The notes under the pieces were generated by a model. That model had not been told where the DNA came from, made no database searches, and was given only the letters and a program-made list of their open reading frames with translations. Positions 1-8,061 of a stretch of DNA of 19,222 nt are shown piece by piece; position 1 is the first letter of the stretch, and every line of letters starts with the position of its first letter. This DNA is from CAYPHA01 sp964410215 (GTDB lineage: Bacteria > Calditrichota > Calditrichia > Calditrichales > CAYPHA01), in the NCBI GenBank assembly GCA_964410215.1, contig CAYPHA010000081.1, forward strand, positions 1 through 19,222, given 5' to 3'. Both the position numbers and the translations under genes were made by a program.

Positions 1-2
1 TC

Positions 3-1280
3 ATGATCGGATTCACTTCATGTGATGGTTTTCAGGAACAAATCGTTTCTGTTGAAGTGCCGGTTGAAAATGTTTCATCTGTTCTCGTTTTAAATGGGGA
101 AATTGAAAAGGATTCAATCGCATGGGTGCAAATCAGCTATTCCGAAAGTATTGACGCCCCGGCCGGGACACCGGTAAATTACGAAGAAAACGCATGGGTC
201 ACTATTGAAACATCCAGTGGGAACATTGAACCGCTGAGTTATACCAGCAATGGAATGTATAAAGGCAGTTCAATAGCGGGAACGGTTGAAGAAACATACA
301 CTTTGACAATTGAAATCAATGGACAAATATATTCCGCTAGCTCAACCATGTTCCCTGACCCCGGATATCAAGAGGCATGGATTACAGGAGGTATGGTTAA
401 TGAAAAAGGCGGTCCAATCGGTCTTTCCTATTCTGAGGAATGGATAGTGAATGATCCAAGCAACACACGTGACAGGTATTTATTTGAATGGTACATAAAT
501 GGATTCCATCTGGTTGAGAGGGATTGGGCTATTGACGACAACCGTGTAGTCAACGTAAATGAAGGATTGAGGTTGGTAAATCCAACTATTGATCCGGGAC
601 CAAATGAATATATAGTTTTCAGAGCGGCTGAAATTGATAAGATCACTTATGATTATTACAATATGTACGAAAAAATTGTTCGTGGCATTATTGGCGGCGA
701 TGCCCAAACCCCTTTTAACCCGGTATCAAATTTTGGTGAAGGGACAATGGGTAATTTCAGGGCGGTTGCTTTTTCATCAATTACTTTACTGACCCCACCA
801 AATCCCGTAGCAGTTGGGCAGGATGGACAGAATGTGATTGCTTTTCCTATCAACAAGTTCTTTACAAAATACAATTTATACTGGAGTAATTCAGCAGACA
901 TTTCAAAGGAAAACGGCAATGTTATCTCTGATATACTGTTGATTACAGAAAATGGTATTGCCTTTTATTCCCATAAATATCTGACTAATGGAACTGCATA
1001 TTATTATTGTGTCGAGGTGGAAGATTCTGAAGGAAACATTTCGGTACTTTCATCCGAAATAAGTGTTGTTCCAAACCCTGCTGTGCCTGTTGATGATACC
1101 CCGGACATAGATTTTGGTGATACCGGAGGTGGAAAAGGTGATTATGACTGGAAAGGAAGCGTATCATCACCCTATATACATACAGGACTTTCTTCCGGGG
1201 TCACGTATTACTATCGAGTAGGGGCTTATTCTGGAGAGGATGTATATCTTTCGGAGGAAGTGAGCGCTACAACTCGTTAA
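3..1280 (+). CDS. DUF4249 family outer-membrane lipoprotein with C-terminal FN3-like segments, 5' partial
   Basis: The N-terminal part (to about residue 260) reads like the DUF4249 family of Bacteroidota, surface-associated lipoproteins of unknown function often encoded beside TonB-dependent receptors. The first in-frame ATG gives M-I-G-F-T-S-C-D, and F-T-S-C looks like a lipobox whose hydrophobic signal peptide lies before the window, so the true start is probably upstream and the gene is 5' truncated. The body is rich in beta-strand-like and aromatic residues. From about residue 265 there is a fibronectin-type-III-like segment (PPNPVAV... to YYYCVEVEDSEGN), then a Pro/Asp/Gly-rich linker and a second, shorter copy ending near TYYYRVGAYSG. 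It is the first gene of the + block and lies 54 bp before the GLPGLI gene. I infer export to the outer membrane and a role alongside the barrel protein encoded downstream. The family call is from sequence style only. Confidence 0.7.
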   Translation: MIGFTSCDGFQEQIVSVEVPVENVSSVLVLNGEIEKDSIAWVQISYSESIDAPAGTPVNYEENAWVTIETSSGNIEPLSYTSNGMYKGSSIAGTVEETYTLTIEINGQIYSASSTMFPDPGYQEAWITGGMVNEKGGPIGLSYSEEWIVNDPSNTRDRYLFEWYINGFHLVERDWAIDDNRVVNVNEGLRLVNPTIDPGPNEYIVFRAAEIDKITYDYYNMYEKIVRGIIGGDAQTPFNPVSNFGEGTMGNFRAVAFSSITLLTPPNPVAVGQDGQNVIAFPINKFFTKYNLYWSNSADISKENGNVISDILLITENGIAFYSHKYLTNGTAYYYCVEVEDSEGNISVLSSEISVVPNPAVPVDDTPDIDFGDTGGGKGDYDWKGSVSSPYIHTGLSSGVTYYYRVGAYSGEDVYLSEEVSATTR

Positions 1281-1334
1281 ACAAATTAAAAACCACTTGT
1301 ATCTTCAAAAACAAGATTAAACAATTGAGGTATT

Positions 1335-2129
1335 ATGATTATGATGCGATATATATGCAACTATATTGCCCTTTCTGTTTTAATTATTTTAACAGGAGAT
1401 TTGGGCGCACAGGAATTTAAAGGTGGCGTTGTAAAATATCAGAATATAAACAGATACAATTGGGAATCCACATTTGGTAAATTTGATGATCCACAATCAA
1501 ATGCGTGGGTGGCATCATTGCCCAAAGAGTCTGAGAGTGCAACGATTCTTTATTTAAAAGGAAAATTGGCTCTTTATGAAGATGATCCTGCTGAAAAAAA
1601 AGCCATTTCCGAAAAATTGCAAGTGGCAATTATGAAAGCTAACTATTTTAAGTCGCCCAATCCTGAGTTAAAGAGAGTCTATTATCATTTTGGCAAAAAT
1701 GAAATCACCAGACAAATGGAGTTTATGACACGAAATTTTCTGGTCACAGATCAAATGGACAGACTTTCCTGGAAGATGACGAATAAGCGAATCAAAATAC
1801 AAGATTATACTTGTCTAAGCGCGGAGATAAAGAAAGGAGATCAAAATATCACCGCGTGGTTTACTGCTGAAATTCCAGTCTCGGCCGGGCCTGACGAGTT
1901 TTATGGTCTTCCCGGATTAATCCTGGCAATTGAAGTCGATGGAGAAACCGCTTTTTTAGCGACGTCAATTGACCTGACTCCGCCTGACAGCGATTTGCTC
2001 TCAAAACCTGACGATGGAAAAAATGTTACACCGAAAAAATTTGATCAGATTGTTGAGGAAAAAATACAGGAACACAACGATTTGAAAAAGTCTGAATACC
2101 AAGAAGGAAAGATGTATTTCAAAAAATAA
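1335..2129 (+). CDS. GLPGLI family protein
   Basis: This is a member of the GLPGLI family (TIGR01200 type), Bacteroidota envelope proteins of unknown function usually found next to TonB-receptor-like proteins. The diagnostic motif G-L-P-G-L-I is intact at about residues 191-196, preceded by the typical AWFTAEIPVSAGPDEFY stretch. The N-terminus is a signal peptide: a hydrophobic core (about residues 10-20) followed by L-G-A-Q, so the mature protein is periplasmic or outer-membrane associated. Its 264 residues fit the family. Three in-frame ATGs lie close together (1335, 1341, 1344). A GAGG sequence at 1327-1330 is better spaced for the second or third, so the true start may be 2-3 codons later. 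The gene sits 48 bp before the outer-membrane barrel gene, as expected for a GLPGLI/barrel pair, and the two probably work together. Confidence 0.9.
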   Translation: MIMMRYICNYIALSVLIILTGDLGAQEFKGGVVKYQNINRYNWESTFGKFDDPQSNAWVASLPKESESATILYLKGKLALYEDDPAEKKAISEKLQVAIMKANYFKSPNPELKRVYYHFGKNEITRQMEFMTRNFLVTDQMDRLSWKMTNKRIKIQDYTCLSAEIKKGDQNITAWFTAEIPVSAGPDEFYGLPGLILAIEVDGETAFLATSIDLTPPDSDLLSKPDDGKNVTPKKFDQIVEEKIQEHNDLKKSEYQEGKMYFKK

Positions 2130-2177
2130 TGGTTGATAATAATAACAACTTAAAACGCCACTGTAATCGAATATTTT

Positions 2178-4838
2178 ATGAAAGTAGATGATCATTTAAA
2201 ATTATTAGTTATAACAATATTGCTTGTCGGCTCAGCAATTCCCTGTTTTGCACAACATAAAATTAAAGGGAGGGTAATTGATGAAAATAAAGAACCGCTA
2301 CCATATACCCAGGTTGTACTTTTAAATCCTGCTGATTCGACTTTACAGTATTATGATGTTACCGATAAATTGGGGTTATATGAAATAAATCATGTCAGAC
2401 CTGGCACTTTTCTAATGCAAATTACCTTTATCGGTAAAGAGACAATTTACGAAATAGTGACACTACCATCGGAACATGGGGAGAACTTCGAGGATAAGGT
2501 AATGCAAGACAAACCTATAGAGAGTGATGATGTGGTCGTAACAGCAGAATATATTCCAATTAAAATTGAACAGGATACGGTGACGTTTAACGCCAAAGCC
2601 TTTAAAACCAGAGAAGGTGCTGTTGTTGAAGAACTTCTCGAAGAGATTCCCGGCATTGAAGTGGATAAAACCGGCAACATAAAAGCCCTTGGTGAAGATG
2701 TAACAAAGGTGTTGGTCGATGGTAAAGAATTTTTTTCCGGCGATACAAAAGTCGCCACAAAAAATCTACCGGCAAAAGCAGTTGAAAAAGTAAAAGTATA
2801 TGACAAAAAATCCGAAGGATCTGAATTTATGGGAATCGATGATGGAATTCAAAATCGGACTATCGATCTTCTACTGAATGAAGATAGTAAAAAGGGGTGT
2901 TTTGGAAACCTGGAATCAGGCGGCGGAACCAAAAGCAAAGACAATTACCATTATAAAATCAAAGGAAATGTGTACCGCTTTTCCAGTGCGGTCCAGGCAG
3001 CATTATTAGGTATGGCAAATAATGTCAATGACTTTGGATTCAAAGGCAAAGACCATAATATTTTTGGCTCACAAATCAATGGTCTGAATAACACTGGTGC
3101 TGGAGGATTAAATTTATCTTATAATAGCAATAATTACAATCGTTATTATATCAGCTATTTGGGAAGTTCCATAAAATCCGACCACCTACAAACAACTTCG
3201 ACCGAAAATTTTTTACAAAACGGCTCTTATTATCAGGATTCTGAAATGGTTAGAGATGAAACCGATACACCTCACAATATTCGATATGGCATCCATCATC
3301 GATTCAATAAAAATCACAACATGATTATTAAAGGAAACATTAGTATCAGTTCGAACAATTATGATTCTCAGGTCATGACAGATTCGCGCTTGAATGATGC
3401 CCTGGTGAACAGTTTGGATAATACAACTGACAATCATTCAAAACAGAATAGTTTCTCCGTTCATGGTAATGATATTATCAAACTAAATGATGATAAAACT
3501 CAGCTCAAAACTGATGTTTATGTTTCACACAGTAAAAATTCCAGTGAATTGGATTGGATCAATAAAGAGACATTTTATCAAACGGACAGCATAACAATTG
3601 ATGATCAGTATCAGGACAATACCAATGAAAACCGCATCATTTCATTTGATCCAACATTAGTACAAAAGATCAGTAAGTTATGGACCGTTCACACCAATGT
3701 CCATGTTGGCTCAAACAAGAGAGAACTTAACCGCGAATATGGGATATTTAATACATCAATTGATTCACTGAGTCCTGATTTTAATACCAGTGAGACATTT
3801 GTTCATCCTAAAATCTCCTTGCAAAGAGCGACAGACAAAACGTATATGACGTTCAGTATTGGTCTCCGATGGATAAAGTTCGATAAGGTCCTGAATAATA
3901 GTACGCTCGGAAAATCAGATTATGTCTATTTTACCCCCCGGTTCCATTACCGCAACAACTACCGTTCCGGCAGGCGAATCGAAGCAGGATATAATACAAG
4001 TGTAAATTTACCAGGTTTAAGTCAACTTTTGCCGGTGACCAATACTGTGAATCAATTTGCGTTTTATAAAGGGAATATCGGTCTTAAACCGGAGTATCGG
4101 CACAATGCACATATCCAATGGTCCCTATTTGACGCATTTTCATTTATGTCTTTTTTTACCCGTTTAAACGCCGGGTATACAAAGGATAAAATAAGCATAT
4201 CACAGACGGTGAATGAAAATTTAACAAAAATGAACACCCCGGTGAATGTGGCATATAACTATCATATTTCTTCCTATAATAATTTCTCAACGCCGATACG
4301 TCCCCTGGGAATAACATTAAATGCAGAGTTAAGTGAAACCTGGAACAAGGGAATGAGTATTGTTAATTCTGAGGACAATATCCAAACCGTTTTTGTTCAT
4401 GCAGTGGATGTAAATCTTGAAAACCGGCGACAGGACAAATTGGATGTCAAAGTTGGAGGCTCTGTTCGTGTAACTGATGCAAATTATTCCATAGCCAAAG
4501 CCATGAATAATGTCTATTATAACATGACATATTACACCGATATCTACTTCACCCCAAATGATCAGTGGACGTTTGGAACTGAGACTAATATTGTGACTTA
4601 TAATTCAGAAAGCTTCAAAGAAACGGTGAGTATTCCACTTGTTAGCGCAAGCATCAGGTATTTCTTTGGGAGAGTGAAAAGAGCCGGCATCATCCTGGAA
4701 GGTCATGATCTGTTAAATAAATTCTCAAATTTCCAACAGACAAATGGACCGAACTTTATCATGGAGCAAGATAATAATACGATTGGCAGGTATATGATGC
4801 TTCGGTTTATGTACAGAATAGGAGCGGTTTTGCGGTGA
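2178..4838 (+). CDS. TonB-receptor-like outer-membrane beta-barrel protein with CarboxypepD_reg domain
   Basis: Predicted outer-membrane protein of 886 residues. A signal peptide ends at about residue 25 (C-F-A, then Q). Residues about 28-115 form a carboxypeptidase-regulatory-like beta-sandwich (IKGRVIDENKEPLPYTQVVL). Residues about 140-235 are plug-like (EELLEEIPGIEVDKTG, then VLVDGKEFFSGD). The rest is a long Asn/Tyr/Ser-rich barrel typical of OMP_b-brl_3 proteins (PF14905). The C-terminus (FMYRIGAVLR) does not end in the aromatic residue found in many classical barrels. Family members are thought to act in outer-membrane transport or assembly. Substrate is unknown, and no SusD partner is encoded nearby, so glycan import is not supported. 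The preceding GLPGLI gene is the usual partner. The LytS-type kinase gene begins 46 bp downstream, so expression may be under local two-component control. Confidence 0.86.
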   Translation: MKVDDHLKLLVITILLVGSAIPCFAQHKIKGRVIDENKEPLPYTQVVLLNPADSTLQYYDVTDKLGLYEINHVRPGTFLMQITFIGKETIYEIVTLPSEHGENFEDKVMQDKPIESDDVVVTAEYIPIKIEQDTVTFNAKAFKTREGAVVEELLEEIPGIEVDKTGNIKALGEDVTKVLVDGKEFFSGDTKVATKNLPAKAVEKVKVYDKKSEGSEFMGIDDGIQNRTIDLLLNEDSKKGCFGNLESGGGTKSKDNYHYKIKGNVYRFSSAVQAALLGMANNVNDFGFKGKDHNIFGSQINGLNNTGAGGLNLSYNSNNYNRYYISYLGSSIKSDHLQTTSTENFLQNGSYYQDSEMVRDETDTPHNIRYGIHHRFNKNHNMIIKGNISISSNNYDSQVMTDSRLNDALVNSLDNTTDNHSKQNSFSVHGNDIIKLNDDKTQLKTDVYVSHSKNSSELDWINKETFYQTDSITIDDQYQDNTNENRIISFDPTLVQKISKLWTVHTNVHVGSNKRELNREYGIFNTSIDSLSPDFNTSETFVHPKISLQRATDKTYMTFSIGLRWIKFDKVLNNSTLGKSDYVYFTPRFHYRNNYRSGRRIEAGYNTSVNLPGLSQLLPVTNTVNQFAFYKGNIGLKPEYRHNAHIQWSLFDAFSFMSFFTRLNAGYTKDKISISQTVNENLTKMNTPVNVAYNYHISSYNNFSTPIRPLGITLNAELSETWNKGMSIVNSEDNIQTVFVHAVDVNLENRRQDKLDVKVGGSVRVTDANYSIAKAMNNVYYNMTYYTDIYFTPNDQWTFGTETNIVTYNSESFKETVSIPLVSASIRYFFGRVKRAGIILEGHDLLNKFSNFQQTNGPNFIMEQDNNTIGRYMMLRFMYRIGAVLR

Positions 4839-4884
4839 TATTTAATAATTTTTACTCTAAAATTTCATACAAACAGTATACACT

Positions 4885-6093
4885 ATGATAGACAAAACAA
4901 ATAAATACAACGCATTGTTAATCATTGTTTCGGCAATCCTGGTTGCTTTACTTTTTTCAATCCCTTTTAATGAAATTATCCAACAACACATTTATAGCAA
5001 GTCTACAACCCAGGACAAAGCAGACTATTATAAGTATAAAAAGGATTATGAAAAGTCTTTGGATTGGGAGAAGAAGGAAGATTATTACAAAGACAATTAC
5101 GACAAGTCAGCGGACTGGAAAAAGGAATACGATTATAAAAAAGCAGATAACGAAAAGTTGAATTACAATTTATGGCTATTTTTCAATACCGCCATTGTAT
5201 TCTATATCGTTGCGATGTTCAATTATTCATGGAAAAACAGACTGTTAAAAAAAACGTCATCCCGGTTATTCCGCATCACTCAATTGTTGTTATCGAATGC
5301 TATTCTGATCATTGTAATTGCCGGACTGAGTTCTTTACCAGCCGATTTTTTATTTGGATGGTTCGACAAATATCTTTCAAATTATCCACTACATTTAAGT
5401 GCGTTCGAACGTGTTTATAAAATCTTTTATATAAATAATTTTCCAGTTATTATAGCCCTTGGCTTTGCTTATGTTCTGAGTTTATATCAAAAGTCGAAAA
5501 CAGCAGAAATTGAGACTATTCAACTTAAAGAAGAAAAGATGAGAGCCGAGTTGGGCTCGCTGAAAGAACAGATCAGCCCCCATTTCTTTTTCAATATTCT
5601 TAATTCGCTGGGCGCAGTGATCCGAACCGAAAACAAAAGTGACAGCCTCGATTTTGTGGAGAATATGTCCCGGGTGTATCGCTATATTTTAGAGAGCAAT
5701 CAACATGATTTGGTAAAATTGAAGGACGAAATCGAATTTTTGAATGCGTATTATTTCCTTCTCAAAAAGCGGTTTGGTAATAAACTGGTTCTAAAAATTA
5801 ATATTTCACCCGACTTATCTGAAACTTCCATCCCGCCAATGGCATTACAATTATTAGTGGAAAATGCCATTCAACACAACATGATTACAAATTCATCACC
5901 ATTGAAAATAAATGTTTATGCTGAAAATAGCATGATTTGTGTGAAAAACAACTTGCAAAAAAAGGCTGGATACGAAAGCATGGGTATTGGACTGCCCAAT
6001 CTGTTAAAGCGCTACCAATTCATTGCAAACAAAGATATTTTAATAGATGAAAGTGAAGAATCATTTGTCGTTAAACTACCAATAATCAAATGA
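4885..6093 (+). CDS. LytS/YehU-type sensor histidine kinase
   Basis: Membrane histidine kinase of the His_kinase (PF06580) / HATPase_c class that pairs with LytTR regulators. About four membrane segments are visible (residues about 8-28, 95-113, 130-152, 184-200). The first extracytoplasmic loop (about 35-92) is a highly charged Tyr/Lys/Asp-rich stretch with an internal repeat. A short helix (about 205-225) leads to the phospho-acceptor motif I-S-P-H-F-F-F-N with His233. The N-box L-V-E-N-A-I-Q-H-N includes Asn327, and a G-box-like GIGLPNLLKRY lies near the C-terminus. All expected kinase elements are present, so it should be active. The stop overlaps the ATG of the response regulator (ATGA, 6090-6093), implying translational coupling. 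There is no recognised ligand domain, so the stimulus may be read by the membrane segments or the charged loop. Confidence 0.95.
   Translation: MIDKTNKYNALLIIVSAILVALLFSIPFNEIIQQHIYSKSTTQDKADYYKYKKDYEKSLDWEKKEDYYKDNYDKSADWKKEYDYKKADNEKLNYNLWLFFNTAIVFYIVAMFNYSWKNRLLKKTSSRLFRITQLLLSNAILIIVIAGLSSLPADFLFGWFDKYLSNYPLHLSAFERVYKIFYINNFPVIIALGFAYVLSLYQKSKTAEIETIQLKEEKMRAELGSLKEQISPHFFFNILNSLGAVIRTENKSDSLDFVENMSRVYRYILESNQHDLVKLKDEIEFLNAYYFLLKKRFGNKLVLKINISPDLSETSIPPMALQLLVENAIQHNMITNSSPLKINVYAENSMICVKNNLQKKAGYESMGIGLPNLLKRYQFIANKDILIDESEESFVVKLPIIK
5044..5145 (+). repeat. Degenerate tandem repeat in the kinase extracytoplasmic loop
   Basis: Two consecutive units of about 17 codons in the histidine kinase gene encode DYEKSLDWEKKEDYYK and DNYDKSADWKKEYDYKK. 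The shared pattern is Y-(E/D)-K-S-x-D-W-x-K followed by an acidic residue and a Tyr/Lys-rich tail. Codon choice differs between copies (for example GATTATGAAAAGTC against AATTACGACAAGTC), so the duplication is old or the protein pattern has been kept by selection. Confidence 0.65.
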
Positions 6094-6857
6094 ATATACT
6101 GATAATTGAAGATGAGCACGGCGCCGCTCAAAATTTTCAGGCGATTTTGAGAGAAATTGATCCCGCCATCAAAACGCTGGCGATCCTTGAAACTGTGCAG
6201 GATGCCGTCCATTGGATAAAAAATAATCTGGCACCTGAACTGGCGTTTTTCGATATTCAACTTGCGGATGGAAATTCTTTCGAAATTTTCGAAAAAGTTA
6301 AAGTTGAATTTCCCGTCATTTTTACCACTGCTTATGATCAGTATGCGATAAAGGCTTTTAAAGTAAACAGCATTGATTATATTTTAAAACCAGTCAGAAA
6401 AAAAGATATTGAATTTGCCCTCGGTAAATATCAAAAGATTTATAACAATAAAGATAATCTAACATCAGAAAACTTGTCAAAGTTAATTTTGGAATTAGGC
6501 CTAAATAAGAAGAAAGAAACCAAAAAAACGTTTCTTATCCATTATCAGGACCGTATTTTGCCAATTTCAGTTTCTGATTTTGCCTATTTTTTTATTGAAC
6601 AAGGCAATGTTTATGGCGTAACCTTTCAAAAGCAGAAATATATACTTGACCAAAAACTTGACAGCATTGACGAGCAAATCAGCAGTGAGGATTTTTTCCG
6701 TGTAAACCGTCAATATATTGTGTCACGAAAGGCGGTGAAAGAGGCCGCATATTTTTTCAATGGCAGACTTATTCTAAAAATTATCCCACCACCTAAAGAT
6801 CAATTATTGGTAAGCAAAGCAAAAGCTGCTGATTTTAAATATTGGCTCAGTGGTTAA
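6090..6857 (+). CDS. LytTR-family response regulator
   Basis: Transcription factor of the LytR/AlgR class, 255 residues. The receiver domain (about 1-120) has the acidic pocket E-D-E near the N-terminus (IIEDEHG), the phospho-acceptor Asp55 in FFDIQLADG, the switch Thr in IFTTAYDQ and the conserved Lys at about 100 in ILKPV. A linker of about 35 residues leads to a LytTR DNA-binding domain (about 145-255) with typical blocks: VSDFAYFFIEQGNVYG, the FFRVNRQYIV segment and a beta-strand-rich end. It is the partner of the kinase encoded immediately upstream (4-bp overlap). Likely targets are its own operon or envelope genes nearby, but I found no clear LytTR direct-repeat operator in the short gaps of the + block. 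Any upstream operon promoter is outside the window. Confidence 0.95.
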   Translation: MNILIIEDEHGAAQNFQAILREIDPAIKTLAILETVQDAVHWIKNNLAPELAFFDIQLADGNSFEIFEKVKVEFPVIFTTAYDQYAIKAFKVNSIDYILKPVRKKDIEFALGKYQKIYNNKDNLTSENLSKLILELGLNKKKETKKTFLIHYQDRILPISVSDFAYFFIEQGNVYGVTFQKQKYILDQKLDSIDEQISSEDFFRVNRQYIVSRKAVKEAAYFFNGRLILKIIPPPKDQLLVSKAKAADFKYWLSG

Positions 6858-7187
6858 ATTTCCTATCTGGTTTCTCACCTTTTCAACTTCATACCAGTCT
6901 GGATTTTTCAACTGTTTCAAGATAAAATCACTGGTTATAGTACATACAGTTCAGTAAATACTAAAATCATAATAAGTTTTGTTTTTATTCGAACTATATA
7001 ACTTGTATGTTTGTTTAAAGTGGATGGGCTAACCAGCGGTTGGAGTCGGAATTTAAACGCGTCTGGATTCATCGTATTTTGAATATTTATCGAGCGTTTA
7101 AATCCGCTCAACCGCATGCCGTTAAAGGCACAAAAATATTTACTTGATGCTATGGGAATGCATTAATATTTAGCTTATATTTCAAGA
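6858..7187 (+). other. Intergenic spacer, 330 bp, containing an attC-like hairpin
   Basis: AT-rich spacer between the response regulator and the isomerase gene. The first 170 bases show no clear structure and no intrinsic terminator with a U-tract. The stretch 7027-7127 is GC-richer and forms the attC-like hairpin listed separately. The last 60 bases before the GTG start are AT-rich and probably hold the promoter of the isomerase gene, but no convincing Bacteroidota-type TAnnTTTG box was found. I see no protein-coding gene here. Confidence 0.7.
7027..7127 (+). other. attC-like recombination site (integron cassette type)
   Basis: An imperfect inverted repeat with the layout of an integron attC site. 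An R''-like box GGCTAAC (7027-7033) faces an R'-like box GTTAAAG (7121-7127); each fits the RYYYAAC/GTTRRRY consensus at 6 of 7 positions, and TAAC pairs with GTTA. Short unpaired spacers follow (2 and 5 nt). The inner arms then pair over 22 bp: GCGGTTG, AG, CGG and ATTTAAACGC (7036-7060) with GCGTTTAAAT, CCG, CT and CAACCGC (7094-7115). The only interruptions are three single bulged bases, all in the 5' arm (G7043, T7046, A7050). Bulges confined to the L'' arm are a hallmark of attC. The 33-nt loop and 101-bp total length fit the known range. No integrase gene and no second site are seen, so this would be a lone or relic site. A plain regulatory hairpin is the alternative. Confidence 0.6.
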
Positions 7188-8027
7188 GTGAATGATCGAC
7201 AAAGCCCGGGAAAAAACAACTTCCAAAAGAAATTCGGATTTAATATTTCCAACCGTCAGCCTGAAGATACCATTGAATATGCTTCTGCTCATGGTTTAGA
7301 ACACATAGAGATAAACTTATCCCGTGATTATCTCTCCATTGATAAATTTGACTGTAACAGAATTGAGAATTTGTTCCGGCTTTCCCAAATGCACCAGGTG
7401 AAATTCAGTTTTCATGTCCCCTACTTCATTAATATTTCCGAGATGTTATATATGATAAGAAGAGCAGGTGTCAGTTATTTGTCACGGTGCATTGAATTGG
7501 CATCCGATCTGAATGCCACCCATATTACACTGCACCTCGGCAGTTTTTACTGGTTCCCGGTCGAAGCCTGGACGCGTAAAAAGGCCATAGCACGTTTTAT
7601 AAAAAATCTTGAAACTATCCTGCAATTATGTGAAGACAAGAAACTTTTTCTGGCTCTGGAAAATGTTGTACCCATTCCGGCAGGATCAGACTATTATCTT
7701 TTAGGCGATAATTTGAATGATTTTAACTTTGTCTTCAAGACTTTGGAGTCAGATTATCTGCAGCTTTGCCTGGACACCGGTCACGCTAATATTGCTGAAG
7801 GCGTAATGGAATATGTTCTTCATTTTCACAATAAGCTGTGCTGTATCCATTATCATGATAATAATGGATTTAATGACGAACATCTGCCTGTAGGAATGGG
7901 CAGTGTACCGTGGGCGGAATTTGCCCGGCAGTTATCTGCCATCAATTTTGATGGTCCGATCATAAGTGAATGCCGGCAAATAGATGCATATGCGGCAGCG
8001 AAGCGGTTTAATTCTTTTTTTGATTGA
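7188..8027 (+). CDS. Sugar phosphate isomerase/epimerase-like TIM-barrel protein (AP_endonuc_2 / xylose isomerase-like)
   Basis: A soluble 279-residue TIM barrel of the PF01261 superfamily (sugar isomerases, epimerases, endonuclease IV-like enzymes). Conserved strand-end motifs occur in order: FHVPY (His76), HLGSFYW, LENVV (Glu158), CLDTGHAN (Asp196, His199), CIHYHDN (His221, His223), VGMGSVPW and ISECR (Glu261). Glu158, Asp196, a His of HYHD and Glu261 match the usual metal-binding set. The family mainly interconverts sugars or sugar phosphates, but specificity cannot be read from sequence; endonuclease IV activity is less likely because its full metal cluster is not evident. The start is GTG; an in-frame stop just upstream (7164-7166) rules out any ATG further upstream, and no ribosome-binding site is obvious. 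It stands alone, after the attC-like site and convergent with the sensor gene that begins 34 bp beyond its stop. Confidence 0.85.
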   Translation: MNDRQSPGKNNFQKKFGFNISNRQPEDTIEYASAHGLEHIEINLSRDYLSIDKFDCNRIENLFRLSQMHQVKFSFHVPYFINISEMLYMIRRAGVSYLSRCIELASDLNATHITLHLGSFYWFPVEAWTRKKAIARFIKNLETILQLCEDKKLFLALENVVPIPAGSDYYLLGDNLNDFNFVFKTLESDYLQLCLDTGHANIAEGVMEYVLHFHNKLCCIHYHDNNGFNDEHLPVGMGSVPWAEFARQLSAINFDGPIISECRQIDAYAAAKRFNSFFD

Positions 8028-8061
8028 AAATATGTGCACGGTCATAGCATAATGTCCAATC

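Noticed and set aside
2178..4838. SusC-type glycan importer for the barrel protein
   Set aside because: No SusD gene is adjacent, and the plug and barrel look like the GLPGLI-associated OMP_b-brl_3 type, not SusC.
6935..7117. A 60-codon minus-strand frame over the attC-like hairpin
   Set aside because: It is read out of the inverted repeat, has no family resemblance and is better explained by the hairpin itself.
7188..8027. Gene cassette delimited by two attC sites
   Set aside because: No second attC-like structure exists in the 34 bp after the isomerase gene, so it is not a complete cassette.
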